DNA of 64,000 nt. It comes from Cucumis sativus (taxonomy: Eukaryota; Streptophyta; Magnoliopsida; Cucurbitales; Cucurbitaceae). The stretch is taken from positions 25,733,498-25,797,497 of the forward strand of contig NC_026660.2 in the NCBI RefSeq assembly GCF_000004075.3. The letters run 5' to 3'. This document shows, one piece after another, positions 36,223-51,100 of the stretch. The translations under genes were made by a program, and so were the position numbers. A model generated the notes under the pieces. That model did no database searches, had not been told where the DNA came from, and was given only the letters and a program-made list of their open reading frames with translations. Numbering within the stretch: the stretch's first letter is position 1; the number at the start of each line of letters is the position of its first letter.

Positions 36223-38199
36223 ATGGCTGTTAGTTCTTCGGTTTCCCATGCCAAGGCTCTCCAATTCATTGAGGAGATTACTACAAATGCTGACTCGGTT
36301 CAACAAAAGGTGTTGGCTGAGATTTTGAATCGGAATTCTGATACGGAGTATTTGAAACGGTTTCAACTGAGTAGAACCGCCAGTCGAGATGAATTTAAGT
36401 CAAATGTTCGAGTGGTTACTTACGAAGATCTTCAACCCGATATCCAACGTATTGCTAATGGCGATCGCTCCCCTATTTTTTCCTCTCATCCCATTTCTGA
36501 GTTTCTTACCAGGTGAATATTTAAGAAAATACACTCAAATTATTGCACAAATTTTATAGTTCCAAGTTCTTTTATTTTTTCTCAATTGCGCTCAATCTGA
36601 TTTATAAAATTTTCAGTTCTGGGACATCCGCTGGGGAGAGGAAACTAATGCCGACAATTAAAGAAGAAATGGAACGTCGTCAGCTACTTTACAGCCTTCT
36701 CATGCCCATCATGAACAAGTAATTTACTTGAATTCAATTCATGAAGAATCATATATATTAGGATTAGCTCTTCATTTTGAATTTTTTTATTAAAAAAATT
36801 AACAAATAAATAAAAAAATTTCAGGTATGTGCCGGGGTTGGACAAAGGGAAAGGACTTTACTTTTTATTCGTGAAGGCAGAAACAAAGACCACTGGAGGA
36901 CTACTGGCACGTCCGGTACTCACTAGCTACTATAAGAGTGACATCTTCAAGACAAGACCATATGATCCTTTCAATGACTACACTAGCCCAAACGAGGCCA
37001 TTCTATGCGCCAATTCCTTCCAAAGCATGTACACTCAGATGTTATGTGGTTTATTGATGCGTGAGCAAGTCCTCCGTGTTGGCGCCGTTTTCGCCTCCGG
37101 TCTCCTCCGTGCCATTCACTTCCTCCAGCACAACTGGAAACAGCTTGCACACGACATCTCCACCGCAACCTTAAATCCCAAAATCACGGACCCTTGTCTC
37201 CGTGAATGTATAGTCTCCAAATATTTAACAAACCCGAATCCGGAGCTGGCGGAACTCATCTCAAAGGAATGCTCGACGGAGGAGTGGGAAGGGATTATCA
37301 CGAGAATATGGCCAAATACTAAATATTTGGATGTGATTGTGACGGGAGCCATGGCTCAGTATATTCCCACTCTCGAATTTTACAGCGGTGGCTTACCCAT
37401 GGCTTGCACTATGTATGCTTCTTCCGAGTGTTATTTTGGGGTAAATTTAAACCCAATGTGTAAACCCTCGGATGTAACTTACACCATCATGCCAAACATG
37501 TGCTACTGCGAATTCATCCCCCTCGACAACGATATGTCGTCTTCTCCAACTCAGCTTGTTGACCTCGCTGACGTGGAAGTAGGGAAAGAGTACGAGCTCG
37601 TGATCACAACATACTCTGGACTCTGTCGTTACCGAGTCGGAGACATCCTACACGTCACTGGGTTCCACAACGCAGCCCCACAGTTTCGATTCGTGAGGAG
37701 GAAGAATGTTCTTTTGAGCATTGATTCCGACAAGACAGATGAAGCCGAGTTACAGAAGGCCATAGACAACGCCGCGTTGTTGTTGCGGGGGTTTAACACT
37801 AGCGTGGTGGAGTATACGAGCTATGCGGATACGAAAACAATCCCGGGACATTACGTCATTTATTGGGAGCTTCTTGTGAAAGACGAAGAAACTGGAAATT
37901 TCCCTCCAGGAGAGATTTTAAATCAGTGTTGTTTGGCTATTGAAGAGAGTTTGAACTCGGTTTACCGACAAGGCCGAGTTGCGGATAACTCAATTGGACC
38001 GTTGGAGATTAGGGTGGTGAGAAATGGGACATTTGAAGAGCTAATGGACTATGCGATCTCGAGGGGTGCGTCGATCAACCAGTACAAGGCGCCACGGTGC
38101 GTCAACTTCACACCCATTATCGAGCTTCTCGACTCTAGGGTGACTTCTGTTCACTTTAGTCCATCCAAGCCACACTGGACACCAGAACGACGCGGCTAG
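36223..38199 (+). CDS. GH3.1: GH3.1-like IAA-amido synthetase, copy 1
   Basis: Cytosolic acyl-adenylate enzyme that conjugates indole-3-acetic acid to amino acids using ATP, lowering free auxin. Three exons (36223-36512, 36617-36718, 36825-38199) give 588 aa. The ATG at 36223 is the first in frame. The adenylate-binding motifs are [10 protein letters not shown] (97-106, built across the first splice junction), MYASSE (327-332) and YRVGD (400-404). The C-terminus [13 protein letters not shown] matches the family. The whole protein follows Arabidopsis GH3.1 closely. Oddities are the segment NMCYCEF where the family has NM(A/G)YFEF, and GLCRYRVGD where others have GLNRYRVGD or GLYRYRVGD. The N-terminus is 12 residues shorter than copy 2 before the conserved KAL.FIEE. 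No disabling mutation is seen. Confidence 0.95.
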
Positions 38200-39064
38200 A
38201 GACATCAATCAGTTTTTTAGGGTTGCCTTCTCAAAATTGTTTTGATGTGTAGGTTTTATCTTATAATATGTATGCTTCTTATTCCTTAATAATTAAAGGA
38301 TACAAATAATAAGTAGTCTTACCTTTTCTCACCCCACGTCTCTAACCATGCAGAAATTGCTCAGATTGTAAAATTTAAAATACTCGACATATAATGAATA
38401 ATGCTCCCTTATTAATTTAAGAAATTGTGATATAAATTTTCAAACAATTTCTTAAAAATATGATAAAGTTAGATAATATAATTTTTTTGTTTTATTAAAA
38501 AAATTTGAGGGGAGGAATACTTTGACCTTCATATTCTTGGCCAATAATTAGTAATAATTAGTATTGTTCAAAGACTATTCTATTGGACAAAACCAATTGG
38601 AGGGAGATGGCAATAATAATAATAAATAAAATAAAAGTCAAATCGAGCATAATGTACGGTGTTAAATAAAATTTGTATTAGGTTAGTAAATGAAAATAAA
38701 TAATTTTATTCTTGCACGATATTAAAAAGTAATTGTAGATCTAGTCACTTTTTATAGTTAATGTGTAACATATCACAAAGACCAAGAAAGTAAATCCCTA
38801 GTTTTTTAGCGCATTTAACATGACTTAATTAGTTAATTCACATTTCTTTATTCAAATTCTCCTGCTTCTATTTATTGAAAAATAATTCCAATATTTTAAA
38901 AATGATAATACTGATAATTTTAAATATATTAAACTTGTATTAGAATGGTAGTTTTCACAATCCATGGATCTATATGCTGCTTGAAAATAATTGTAACTTG
39001 ATTAACCGGTAGAAACACTATTTATTTATATGATCAATCGGAGAACATGAAACGCGAACTTAAA

Positions 39065-39186
39065 TGGGCCTATGGGCTATCATGGACCGCAGATATCAGA
39101 ACACAACGGGTGGGCTTATTGGTGAAACAGAGAGAATCAAACTTATACTTACTTTTCTTATTGGGCCTATGGGCTTATTGGGCCTC
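39065..39186. promoter_or_regulatory. Cluster of TGGGCC/TGGGCT (site II-like) motifs
   Basis: Six TGGGC(C/T) motifs occur in about 120 bp, in the pattern TGGGCCTATGGGCT twice plus single copies. Site II elements bound by TCP factors have this core and typify promoters of translation and mitochondrial genes. No gene follows within reach, so the cluster may be a relic, a promoter of an unseen non-coding transcript, or chance duplication. Confidence 0.35.
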
Positions 39187-42100
39187 GTCTATACCAAATT
39201 TTTAGAACAGTAATAGGTTATTATATTATCTAATATAAATGTAAATTACGTAATTACCGAATCAATAACCTATACTTTCTTTTCTTCCTACAACAATTGG
39301 TGAAACAGATAATCAAATTACAGATTTCGTGACTATAAAAGTTATCCGATGATAATTGAGTTAAACTCTCGTTGATGAATCAAGGAGCTAAACTATTGTT
39401 GATGAGTCAAGATATTACACGTACTTCTATACCATTTGGAATATTTTTCCTTTGCATGTTTATTCAATTTTATGCACCTGCCTTCACACACCTAATATTA
39501 ATATTGTTTTTTATTTCTTGAAGCTTTGTTCTTATTCTATTTTCTGTTTTTTTTTTTTTTTTTTTTTGCTATATTTTTATGTATTAGTTTGCTTTTTATT
39601 TTAAAATATTCGAAGTTAAAAATTACCTTAATTTTTTTTGAAAGAATTTTTTTTACTATGACTTTTAAATTTCGTAATAAGCATATTTCATAATTGTTTT
39701 TTTTATAATTTATTTGAAACGGAATTTTAGCAATGTATAAATTTTGTTTGCTAATTTTTCTTTTCAACTTTACTTAATATTTTACAATCACAGTATTTAT
39801 ATAATGATATTACCGATCTAGATTTGATGAAAAAAATATTGCAAGTCAAATTTTGTATTTAACAACTATATATGAAATTTTTGTATCATCATTTTTTATA
39901 TTTAAATGTACGTTATACATTTTTTATTTTGCATAATTAAAATATATTTAAGTCAAGTAAGAAAATACAAGAAAGTAGAAACGAAAAGTAGTTATGAAAC
40001 AAAAGTCTACAACAATTTCATAATTTCTTATTTAAAAAAAATACCAATCATCTTCTATACTCTATAGTAGAAACAAAAAACATAATATTATATGAAACGA
40101 TGTGGAAGATCATCGTTTTTTTTTTTTCAAGTAAAGAAATGATGGAGCAGAACGCTATTAAATAGTGGAAAGAAAAATCAAAGGGGAATTACAAAATTTT
40201 CAAATGAATGATGAGAATAAAAGATTAATAAAGTTGATTCTTCTTGTGACAGTGAAAGGGAAAAAAAAAATGAAGGATTGACCAAAAATAATGTATATTC
40301 TTGTAGGGGACAAGAGAAGCAAAATTTCAACGAATATGTTCACTAATTATTAATATTAGATATGCAACAGATAATAGACTACTTAATCCTACACTAAACA
40401 CAATATACACCCTAATTAACCACTATTTTTAGATAATTGTCAATATATATATAGAAACACACACACACACACATTTGTTGGGTATTTTCTTGAGAGAGGA
40501 AATGTTAGCTTTTGACCACAGGATCTGTCATGGTTACCCATCAACTTGGACTCAACTAGAGTTCTTAGACCAAAAATCAAAATATATAAAAAAGAATCAA
40601 ACCATTTTATTTTTTATTATGCTATTTAAAATAATGGCATTTATTCCTATTTTAAATAGTTTTTCAAATTACCTAAAAACAGATATGAAAATTGAGTCAA
40701 ATCACAAACAAAATCAAAATTTTGAAACCACTTTTGTTTTTTTAAAAGGAAAATAGTAATAATGATAATAAAATAATAAAAGGAATAATAGTTTGAAAAG
40801 TAGTATTTATCATTTTTCAAAAAAATTCATTGTTTCGTCAGTATTTATTATTAGTACTAGGAATTTATAAGAGAAATTCTTACGAGTATACTATTTTTAT
40901 TTAATCAGTATAACAAACGCTATGATTTGATGTTGTTGCATGTAGAATTAATTTTAAGTTAGATCATATTATTTCCAGGTTCCTGTGTGTGTTGGACATT
41001 TTGCTTTATCGATATTAAGCAGGAGCAGGAGCAGGAGTAATGATAATAATAATAATAAACTTGTTCAATTAGGATTAGTATTCGATGTAATTTATTGGGT
41101 AGGTTGGAAAAAAAGTTAACCTACACATTTAATCCATAAACTTTTGGTTAATTTTTCAACTTCATCTCTAAACTTTTTAAGAAATATAATATATATTCGA
41201 AATTTTGTCTAATAAAATCGTTGAATTTACAATTTTTTATGTAATAATTATATATATATATATATATATTTTCATGAAGACAAATTAGGGATAGATCAGA
41301 ACTTTGAATTTTATATATGTCTAATAATTGATCTATTAGATACTATTAAATTTCTTGTAAAATCCAAATCTAAATTTTGAATTTAATTTTAAATAGATAC
41401 GTAAATAAAAAAATTTAGGGGATAGATCAAGAATCTTTTAGCTACACAAACTTAAAAAAATTAGGATGTATTGGACGCAAAAGTAAAATATTTGAGGATT
41501 GATTAAATATTTTTTTAAGTTTTAAAATTAAAGAGATATAAAATTGAAAATTAAAAAAAATGTGTGATTTGTGTTTTACCTCATAGATCTAATTGATATA
41601 AATTTGAGAGTTCAGGCTCTTAATTTTGAACACTTTTAAGTTGAAGATTAATTTTTATCAAACACTTTTGAAAGTTGAAAGATTAAACTAAACATACAAA
41701 ACTTTAATAAAAGTTCAAGAAACTAAACATTTATTGGACTTACATATGGTTTGAACACATTAGAAGAATCTTTAAAAATGACATAAAGCCTCCAGATCAA
41801 TTATGGAAATACATACTAAAATGACTCTCAATTAGATGACTTTTCTCTAGTCTATCATCATCTCTAACGGATCGATTTTTGTACTCTTTAACCTTATGCA
41901 TTTAATATATTAAAGATATTCATTTGGTATGGAGTGTGATGAGAGTGCTAAAGATGTATTACTCTCATGGAGATATTTGGGTACGCCTATGATATATTTT
42001 CGATATCGAATTTTTTGAAAAAAAAGTGTAATTGGACAAACATTGGAAATGTTTTGGACATCCTATGGTACCCTATTTCTTTTGATAAAAACTAGACAAA

Positions 42101-45100
42101 GTTAGAAAATGGGGAGACACTTTGTTTAAGATAAAACGTAAAGTATTGTAATTAAAAAAGAAATGTGTCAAAGGGAATATTAAGTAGGGTTTTGAGAGAC
42201 CATTATTAAACACAAATTAACCAATCAATTCAAAAAGGGCAAACGCATCTTTCTTAACCACCGACCTGTTGTTGTTTTGAATAAAAACATTTGTCATTGT
42301 AGCTGGCCATGAAGCTAAGCTAGGGCTTAGCTTTAGCTACCTTCATATGTCGACAACATATGGGCAAATATCAGTTTTGTGTGTCTATTCATTCACTGCA
42401 AAGTGCATCTGCTACAAATCCAAACATGTCATATTATAGTCATATTAGTCGTAGACCCGATTCAACTCGACCGATTCATGTTCACCTCTAAACGTTTATT
42501 GTATACATCAACGTCTAAAGTATGTGGGTGTTTATAATGATGTTAGTTGATGATCATGATTTTTTTTTCTCTTATTATTATTATTATTATTGAAATGTCT
42601 TGAATATGTGTTTAGCTATATCATTCTTATTATAATAAAGTTGTTTCTTTCCTTCGTTGTTTACGAAGAATGACATAGATAAACATACTACTTGTGATGA
42701 ACCATATCAATCCATATATGTGAGTTCTTTTTTTTGTGCATGACAATGTAATAGAGTTATACAACAATATCAATGATCTATATTCATATTGTTACACTTG
42801 TTATTTTATTTTAAAAAAAATTATGATGAATGTTTACTTCAGAGAAGAGATTATTGGAAGTACTACCAAGACCGGACAATATATATCTACAAAAGAAGAA
42901 GTTCATGACTATATAAGAGTGAGAAATGATATCTACATCCTTACTGCATCTCAAATCCAATTGGTGTGTTCCTTAATCCTTGCAAATGCCAACAATCTTG
43001 GACCATCTTCTGATGCAATATCCTTATTCGATAATGATTCTCTTTTCTCATAACTCGGCAAAGAAATTTCTAATTGCTTCTTGATGCACTAAATCTATAT
43101 ATCCTTTTTTGTAATTATAATGAAATAATTGTATCTCTTAATTGAAATGTTCTTACTTTGATCATATTTTGTATATTTATTGTTTAATGAACAACATGTC
43201 AAGAAAAGGGAACATGTTTTCATTGACACATGATGTATATTTTGAGTGATTCTAAAAACAATAGCAAGTGATTGAGAACTTAGTTGTTTAAGGTAGACAA
43301 TATATAATATAGTTACATGAAGATATTTAAGAAGTGTGCTGTTGTCCCAACAATTTTGTGCTGAGAAACATATGGATATATAAAAACAGTGACAATGGTT
43401 CAAAAAAAGGAAAATTGAAACACAAAGGGATAAAGATTAGAATCCAAAGAGAGTGGGTTTCTTTTGATAGGATGATTAAACTTTGATTTCACATTGAAAA
43501 TTAATCTCAACTAGTTTTTTCTCCATCGATATCCTTTCCCTAACATATATTTATATTTGGATTGACAATTATGGATGTTGGTCTGATTCAATGCATGGTC
43601 CTAAAAGTTTTGGAACTTGCCTCATTTTAGCCAAGCAAAAATGCTATCCACAATCCAATCTATTTCTCCAAATTCTTTTGTGGTGGGTGAGCACTTTATC
43701 ATTTTTTTTGAAGTATGATTTATTTTAATCAATCCTTTGATCCCTTTACCTAATTGGATGAGTCAATAAAATCCTAACAAAATAATTGATACCAAAAAAC
43801 ACATAAATACATCCTAAACATGTGTCCAACACAATTACAAAAACTAAACGTTTGTATAAAGAGTCTCCCTCAATCTAAAAGTTGTTTGTGCCTAGCCACA
43901 AATCTCCAAAAGATATAATCATTGTGGTACAACACTATAGAATATGTCATTCCATATCAAATTTAAGCATAGTAATTTAGTTAGATAAGACTAGAGATGT
44001 TTCACCCGTGAAATGGAGCTGGAGATGACTTTTGCGTTCTTGTCCATGTCCTTGTTTCGTTCTCCATCTTCTTGAGATTTTTTAATTAATTTTCGTTGAT
44101 TTAGTGCTCAACCCAAAATTCAATTTATATATACTAGGATTAACCTTTTTCAATAATATAGTTAATTTTTGTGGAAAAATTATTTAAATGAGATTAATTC
44201 CATATGAAAAATTTTTAAATTAAAGAGACATTAATTAAATTTTTGTAGTATAATAACAACCATAGTTATAATAATAAATTACAAAATTATAGAAGGCAAA
44301 CAAACCTATGATGTCTAATTCAATGGGAATCTCCACTCAATTAATTAAAGCCAAATTTTTACAATTTCTATCCTTGATCAACTAGTTAATGGTAAAAAGT
44401 TAAAAATTCAATTTAACTCAATCCAACTTAATTTTAGCCACAAACAATCATTTGTCGTACAATTACTTCTTCCATATTAAAAGTTAAATCCTACATCTTT
44501 ACTAAAAATAAAATGAAATATTGTTTTTTTAGGGTAGGGGAGTATTAATTAATAATTATAAATGAATATATATAATTTGATTTTGGACCCACCGATTGAC
44601 AAAGTGTTCCACATCCACGATTACGAGAGAGATCATCGCATTAATATCAAATCCCAAGCTAAGAAAGGCACGTGAAAAGGTATTTTTATTAATTAGTTCA
44701 AATATTTTCATAATAATTAAGCTAAGCTCACGAGTGTTCGATTTATCTTTCATTTAATTTATCAAAACATTATTTTTTTTATTATTTCAATTTATAGTAA
44801 TGTTTGCCTAAAGAAGGGTACTTTGTTTTATTTTTGTGCCGACTCACACATGCGTGAACTTAAAAGTGCGTTCTTTAAAATCATAACATTTACATTAATT
44901 AACTTTATACTATTACTGTTGTTGTTGTTATTATATATACGTTCTTGGTTGCAAAAATGAATAGAGAGATGGGAAAATATGAGGTATTATAATAACAACA
45001 CCAAATAAAATTTTACATGAAAATTAACGGAAGACTGTCATTTCTTTTTAATTAAAAATTTTTATCCAACTGTGAGATGACAAGTATAGTCAATCTAACT

Positions 45101-45112
45101 ATTTAGGTAGTT

Positions 45113-45118
<6 letters not shown>

Positions 45119-45153
<35 letters not shown>
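45119..45153. repeat. (AT)n microsatellite
   Basis: An uninterrupted run of alternating A and T of about 35 bases in intergenic DNA. It is likely to be length-polymorphic. Confidence 0.9.
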
Positions 45154-45157
<4 letters not shown>

Positions 45158-48100
45158 ATAATTATTATTCCTTATTTTTGTAGTTGAAAATTTAATTTTG
45201 CACTTTTAATTTGTAATTAATGGTCACTTTGAAAATAAAATCACCTAAACAAGGGTAAGATAAAACCTATAGGTACAAAACCCTATACATGCTACCAATA
45301 CCAACCACATGCCCAAAAGTGAATAAAATTAGACTTATTATTGCTTCAATCAACCCTAATAGAGAGGTAGCTAGTATATAATACATATTTATACTTTAGA
45401 CAAAAAAAAAAAAAAAGAATCTTTCAAAATTTGTGGATGTGTGTGACATGTAAGAGTAAATGTTAGTTCGACGAGATTGTATAGTTTATCGTCATATATG
45501 ACTTTACAATGCTATAGATTACAACCTAACCAATGAACAAACATACGTAGGGAATTTTTTCACACAAAGGCATGGAAAGCACCATCTAAGGAAGAAAAGT
45601 TGTGCAAGTCATATCATATAAGATTCTTAGATGAGAAAAACAATATATATATTATATGATGGTGTAATGAATGAATATAACATGGGTGCCTTACTTTTGT
45701 AGGGCAAAAGGAAAAGAAAACAAAATATCTTTCTCAAATATATGGTCATTTTCAGAATATATACATATAACAAGTTTAAAAGAGTTTGTAGTTTTGTGAG
45801 GTAAGAGTTAAATACAAGTGCATGCATATGTCTTGTCTGGTTTTATTTTGATTATTGCTTGTCCCAATTGTCACTCTAAAATATATTGTTGTCGTTGACT
45901 CAATTAAAATCCTAAGCTTCAAACATCATTTTCTATCCACTCCACAGCCAGCTCTCTTCTACCTCTTTTTTCATCCCATCTTCTTCCTCGTATACGTGTG
46001 TTTCTTTCCCACTTATATTATCAACACGTGTGTGTCTGTGCTCCCAACCCATGCATCTAAATTCAACTCAACCTTTTTGCAACTTTAAAGTCCCAAAATA
46101 CATATAATACATAGAGATATTTATAATAAATTCTAATATTTAGTTGGAGGTTTCCATGCATCTTCTAATCGATCTTTTTTAGTATATTTCTCAAATAATT
46201 GTTTCCAATCCAACAATTTGTTTCCAATTCTCTTTTTAAAATTTCATTATCTTCTCATTAATCCATGGTTAATTGTATGATATACTCCGTTCAAATAATT
46301 TTTAGAAAAATCTTCGACCGACTCGCATTTGAGAGATTGTTATAAGCACGATATGTTTAAGATTTTTGTAATTATATAAAACTTCTTTAATTTCTTGGAC
46401 ATTTGTTTAGCCTGTCCACTGTTTTCATTAATGATAGTCTGAAGTATCGTTAAAAAAAAAAAAAAGTGTGTGGGAGAAACATATGGAAAAGCTACAGGAG
46501 AGTGTAGCAAAATCTAGGGCTATAGAAGAAGGGCTGTAATTTGTAAAAAGTTGGTAGTGAATATCTTTGACTGATTTAGATGGTACACCAAACTAAGTTC
46601 GTAACCTAAATTGTAGAATTTACCCCAAATGTCTCTCAAATCAAATAATTAATACAGTATTGTACTAACAATTTTTTTAATTTAACAAATTATACAGAAG
46701 ACATCAAACCATCCATCTTTAAAATAAAAATTGAAGTCTTTATTTACTAAATTATGTTTGAATTGACCTTAATTAATATTAATACTCAAAACATACTTTT
46801 TGCCCAAATAGTTTGGGAAAGGTCAATTTGTAAATTCAACTTATTTGTTTTTATTTTTGTAGTTTAGTAGTACGTCCTACCCTTATCATGCGTGATTGAA
46901 GGATTTTTTTAATTTAATTGTTAAAAAAGAAAAGAAAACTATATCTCTCACTGATTAATTTCTCTATCTCTTTTGAGGTCCAAAAGGGTTGCTTTCTGAA
47001 CGCCATATTCGTATCAAAACAAAAATTTCTTTACCCCTTACCTAATTTTATCAACTAATTCGGTAGAAACTGAGACTTGAACCTAAGTTTAGAAAGATTT
47101 AAGAAACTAATTTATCTTTAAGATCAATTAATAATTTAATATAAAATTAATTTATATATATATAACGAATTCAAAGTTGAGGGAGTTCGGATGGTAATAA
47201 CTTTATTATAAATATAATATATATGTTATGAACACAATCCTTCCCTTATCACAAGATTTGTTTTTCTTTTCTTTTTATAAATTGACCTGAGTATGATTGT
47301 GAGAATGACCATACCCTTTGAACAATATAATGTACAAATATAGGTATTAGTATAGTACACGTAATGTATTCTCTATGTTTTATTATTTTTATATTAATTA
47401 AAATAGGGACAGTTTTGGTGTTTATTGAGGGCAGTAGGGAAGGAGGATCTAGTTTAGGAGATTTTATGTTTGCATGTGAACCTCAACAGTGTTACTAACT
47501 TGTTATTCTTACATTTATGAATTTGAATAAGTACAAGTAATTTCTCTTTAACTTTTAATTCAATGTTTTGACTTTATGTAGCGTAAAATTCTTATTTATT
47601 TCAAAATTTTCTATAAAAATAAAATACTTATGCTCAATTTCGAAATAAACCCGTACGTTTACCAAGAGAAATTCACTTAAAATAGAAGTGTTCTTGAGGA
47701 ATAGTTTAGCAAAAAAAAAAAAAAAAAATTATATTTCTAAAAAATATGTTGGCTTTCAGATTGATGAGTGATTTTAAGGTAGCCTCAAAATTGATTGTTC
47801 AGTGTTTAAATCTATACAATATCATTCTTGCATTGATATTTATTTTTCACATAGTAAGTATTCAACAAATTTTTATGTCATACAAATCAGGAAGAAAACA
47901 TCATGATATAATTAAATTTTACCATTATCTATCAATTTGATTATTATTATTAAAAAAGAAACGCTTTTGAGTTTATTAATATGAGTTAACAAGAAAGAGA
48001 TAGGGTTGGTTAGATATATACTGTGGTTCAAAATTACTTTTAAAATTAATTATTATGTAGTAGCTATAAACAAACATAAAACTAAAATATGGTTAAAAGT

Positions 48101-51100
48101 TATGTACGGTTCGTTTCATGCTTCATGTTCTTATCTATTCCATTTCAAATTCATTTTTTAAAATATTTTATTCCATCTCTGTTCTTTCATTTATGGATCA
48201 TAATATAATCTTCATTATACACTTCATATTTTTCTATGAATGATTTTTGTGATTTTAATTTAAAGTGCACCTTCATAAGTATATTAATACTATAACCATC
48301 AATTAGGTTGCCGTTGGTTTTTCAATTTTTTGTCAAATTGTTTAATCTCAGTTTTGTCAAGAATCTTTTCCAGTCTTTAAAAAAAATTTAGCCAGGCTCA
48401 ATAAAAGAAAAGAAAAACAGTTTCTTCTATCCAAACACAATGAATTTTGAATGCAGTGATTAGTGTCAAAATATGGGGTAGAAATGAAATTTTAAAAATA
48501 AAATGTCTAATTTAAATTCAAAAACTAAATATAAATTAAATTTTAGTGACTAACAAGAGTTTAACTTAACTAGATAAAGAGATTCGAGTTAAAGTATAAA
48601 GGATGTACTTCATCCATGTATATTGGAAAACATAAAATTGAGTAAATTAGTGGATAGAACGTGTGGACAAGTTTTTGACAAACTCCTTCCAACCTAACTG
48701 TGTGTTCTGAATGTAATAATATGAGAAAATTTGGTAAGAATAAAGAACCATAATTTGTCTCAATGTTTGACCATTTTTTTGCATTCTTTACAATTTAAAA
48801 AACCCAGCTTCCTTCAAAACCATATTATTCTAATGGCACTTCCTTCCTCACATTACATAAAACTATGTTATTTTCTCCAAATCATTCCCATCAAAGAAGA
48901 TCTTGGTCTCCAAATCATTTTTATTCTTTTTATTTCTTTCCTCCCCCAAAAAATGATCATAATAATGCCATTTAATTAGGTTATTTTAGTACTTCTATTA
49001 ATTATCTATACATTGTTACAAATAAATCATTCAGTAAATAAGAGAAACAATTTAGGAGAAAAGAAAAAGGCAAAGAGGCAGAAAGTTATATATATAAAAA
49101 AAAAAGTGGAGGAAATTAAGAATAATAATTGATCTCAACAATAATAATAATGCATGTGTATGGTTCTGACTTTGAATACCGGATTACTCGCACGCTTCAT
49201 AACTCATTAATTAATGAAGTTTGTGAAAGTCATGATATGAGAGGTTTTAAATATGAAGCAAACGTGTGTGTTTCTTTTTTCTCTTAAAAAGTTTTTAAAA
49301 AGGAAAAAATCAAAGTCAATGGCGACACACAAACATAATTTGCTCTTACTACAAAACTTTGATTTTTCAAACCCTAATTCCTTTGACCATCCGAATGTTT
49401 TATGGTAACTTAACAAGAAACCCCCTATAATCCTAATCACTTTAATTTTCCCAATTTTCAAAGCTAAATTCATACATTTTCACTAATTCTTCTTTTAAAA
49501 TATAAAAATCTTCTTAACTCTTTGTTCCTTTGTTGCTAGACAAACAGGTCGGCCCACTGGATTCTTTGACTCGGAATCATCTAATTATAATTTTCAACGC
49601 CCATATATCTCTCTTTCTTTTAAACGTTTTTCTTACGCAAACAACCCCTAATATTTTTTCTTATACTTTACATTTAATCCTCACCTATCTCTCTCTCTCT
49701 CTTATTGCTTCTGTTTTCAAAGATGGAAATAAAAAAAATATATCTAAGCTTTTAATAAAATATTGATGATCTTGACCTTCCAAACGTTTTTTTTTCTCTC
49801 TTATATGTTGTTCATAATGTTACATTTCATATGAGTACAAAGGAGGATTCAAATTTGTTAACTGTTGAAAGAAATGAGGATATATCTTAGTTATTGACTT
49901 GGTTTTTGTCGTTGGGTTTTTTTTCTTTTCCATCCATCGTTTCTCTAGAAACTCCATATTAATGTAGGATAACTTAACTAATATTTGTAATGTACTTTTA
50001 CAAAAGTTTTAAGAAATTTTTACTGTGTAAATGTATAATCATAACAAATACTTTTATTAATATTCAAGTTTTTTTCTAAAAAAAGAGAGATGAATTGACT
50101 CATTAACTAGTAATCGTGAAAACTATATATATATTTTTTTAAAACAAGTCACTCAAGAGAAAAGAGATCATAAGAAGTATGGTAATTAAAAAAGACTATG
50201 TAGATTTAATTAGTCTTTAGCTTAGTTAATAAATTGTTTTATCACTTTTAAAAGTTATTATGTTATATGCCGTTTGGATTGAAAAATTACTAGAAATCAT
50301 CATGAATGGCATCAAAATAAATTTGTTTATAAAATATAGTAAAAATTGGATGAATTTTACAAAATAATAAATGTCCAAATCATACCAAATAGAAGTTTTA
50401 TCAATTAATAACTAAATAATGATGGAAATTAAAGAATTAAATCCTATATCTACTATGGTTGTATTATAAAAGATTTTTTTTTCGAAGAATAATGGAGGAG
50501 ATTAAATGTTAGCTAAGTAACCTTTTACATGTCAATATGTCCAATAGGAAGATCAAAACTTGTCATTTGTGGGTCATTATATTGATTAAATTGATTGCTG
50601 TATTGGAGATGTGTCACTGTTTTTAGTTTATTGTAATTTGATATATGATTTTTACTTTCCCAATTTACGTCTTTAAATTCTATGGTAAATAATCTTATTT
50701 TTAGAAGAACTAGGGAGATAACTGAGAACACACCACCATCTCATAAAATCTTGAATTATTATTCTTTCAATTATTATCACTTTTTTTTTTTTTTACAATT
50801 TTCTTACTTTAGTTTAGAAAATCATCAACTACTAAATTGTGATGGGAAACAAAAATAATAGAAGAAAAAGTAGTTAGGGTTTGGCAATAAATGTTTGATT
50901 TTCTAAGTAGAAGCAAACACAATCAAACCTATTAATAAAACTTAAAGCTTTTTCTTGCAAAGAGGTACAAAGGTTGTCTTAGCCAAATTTTGAATGGTCA
51001 TAACATTTTTCATTAACAACAAATAAGAATTGTATTTAACCCTAAAATCTTCTTTTCCTTTAAATAGAAAATTGAGGCAATAACAATAGTTCAAAGCTGA

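Noticed and set aside
35775..36233. 152-codon forward frame before GH3 copy 1
   Set aside because: It overlaps the promoter, TATA box and 5' leader of the GH3 gene and shows no conserved protein sequence.
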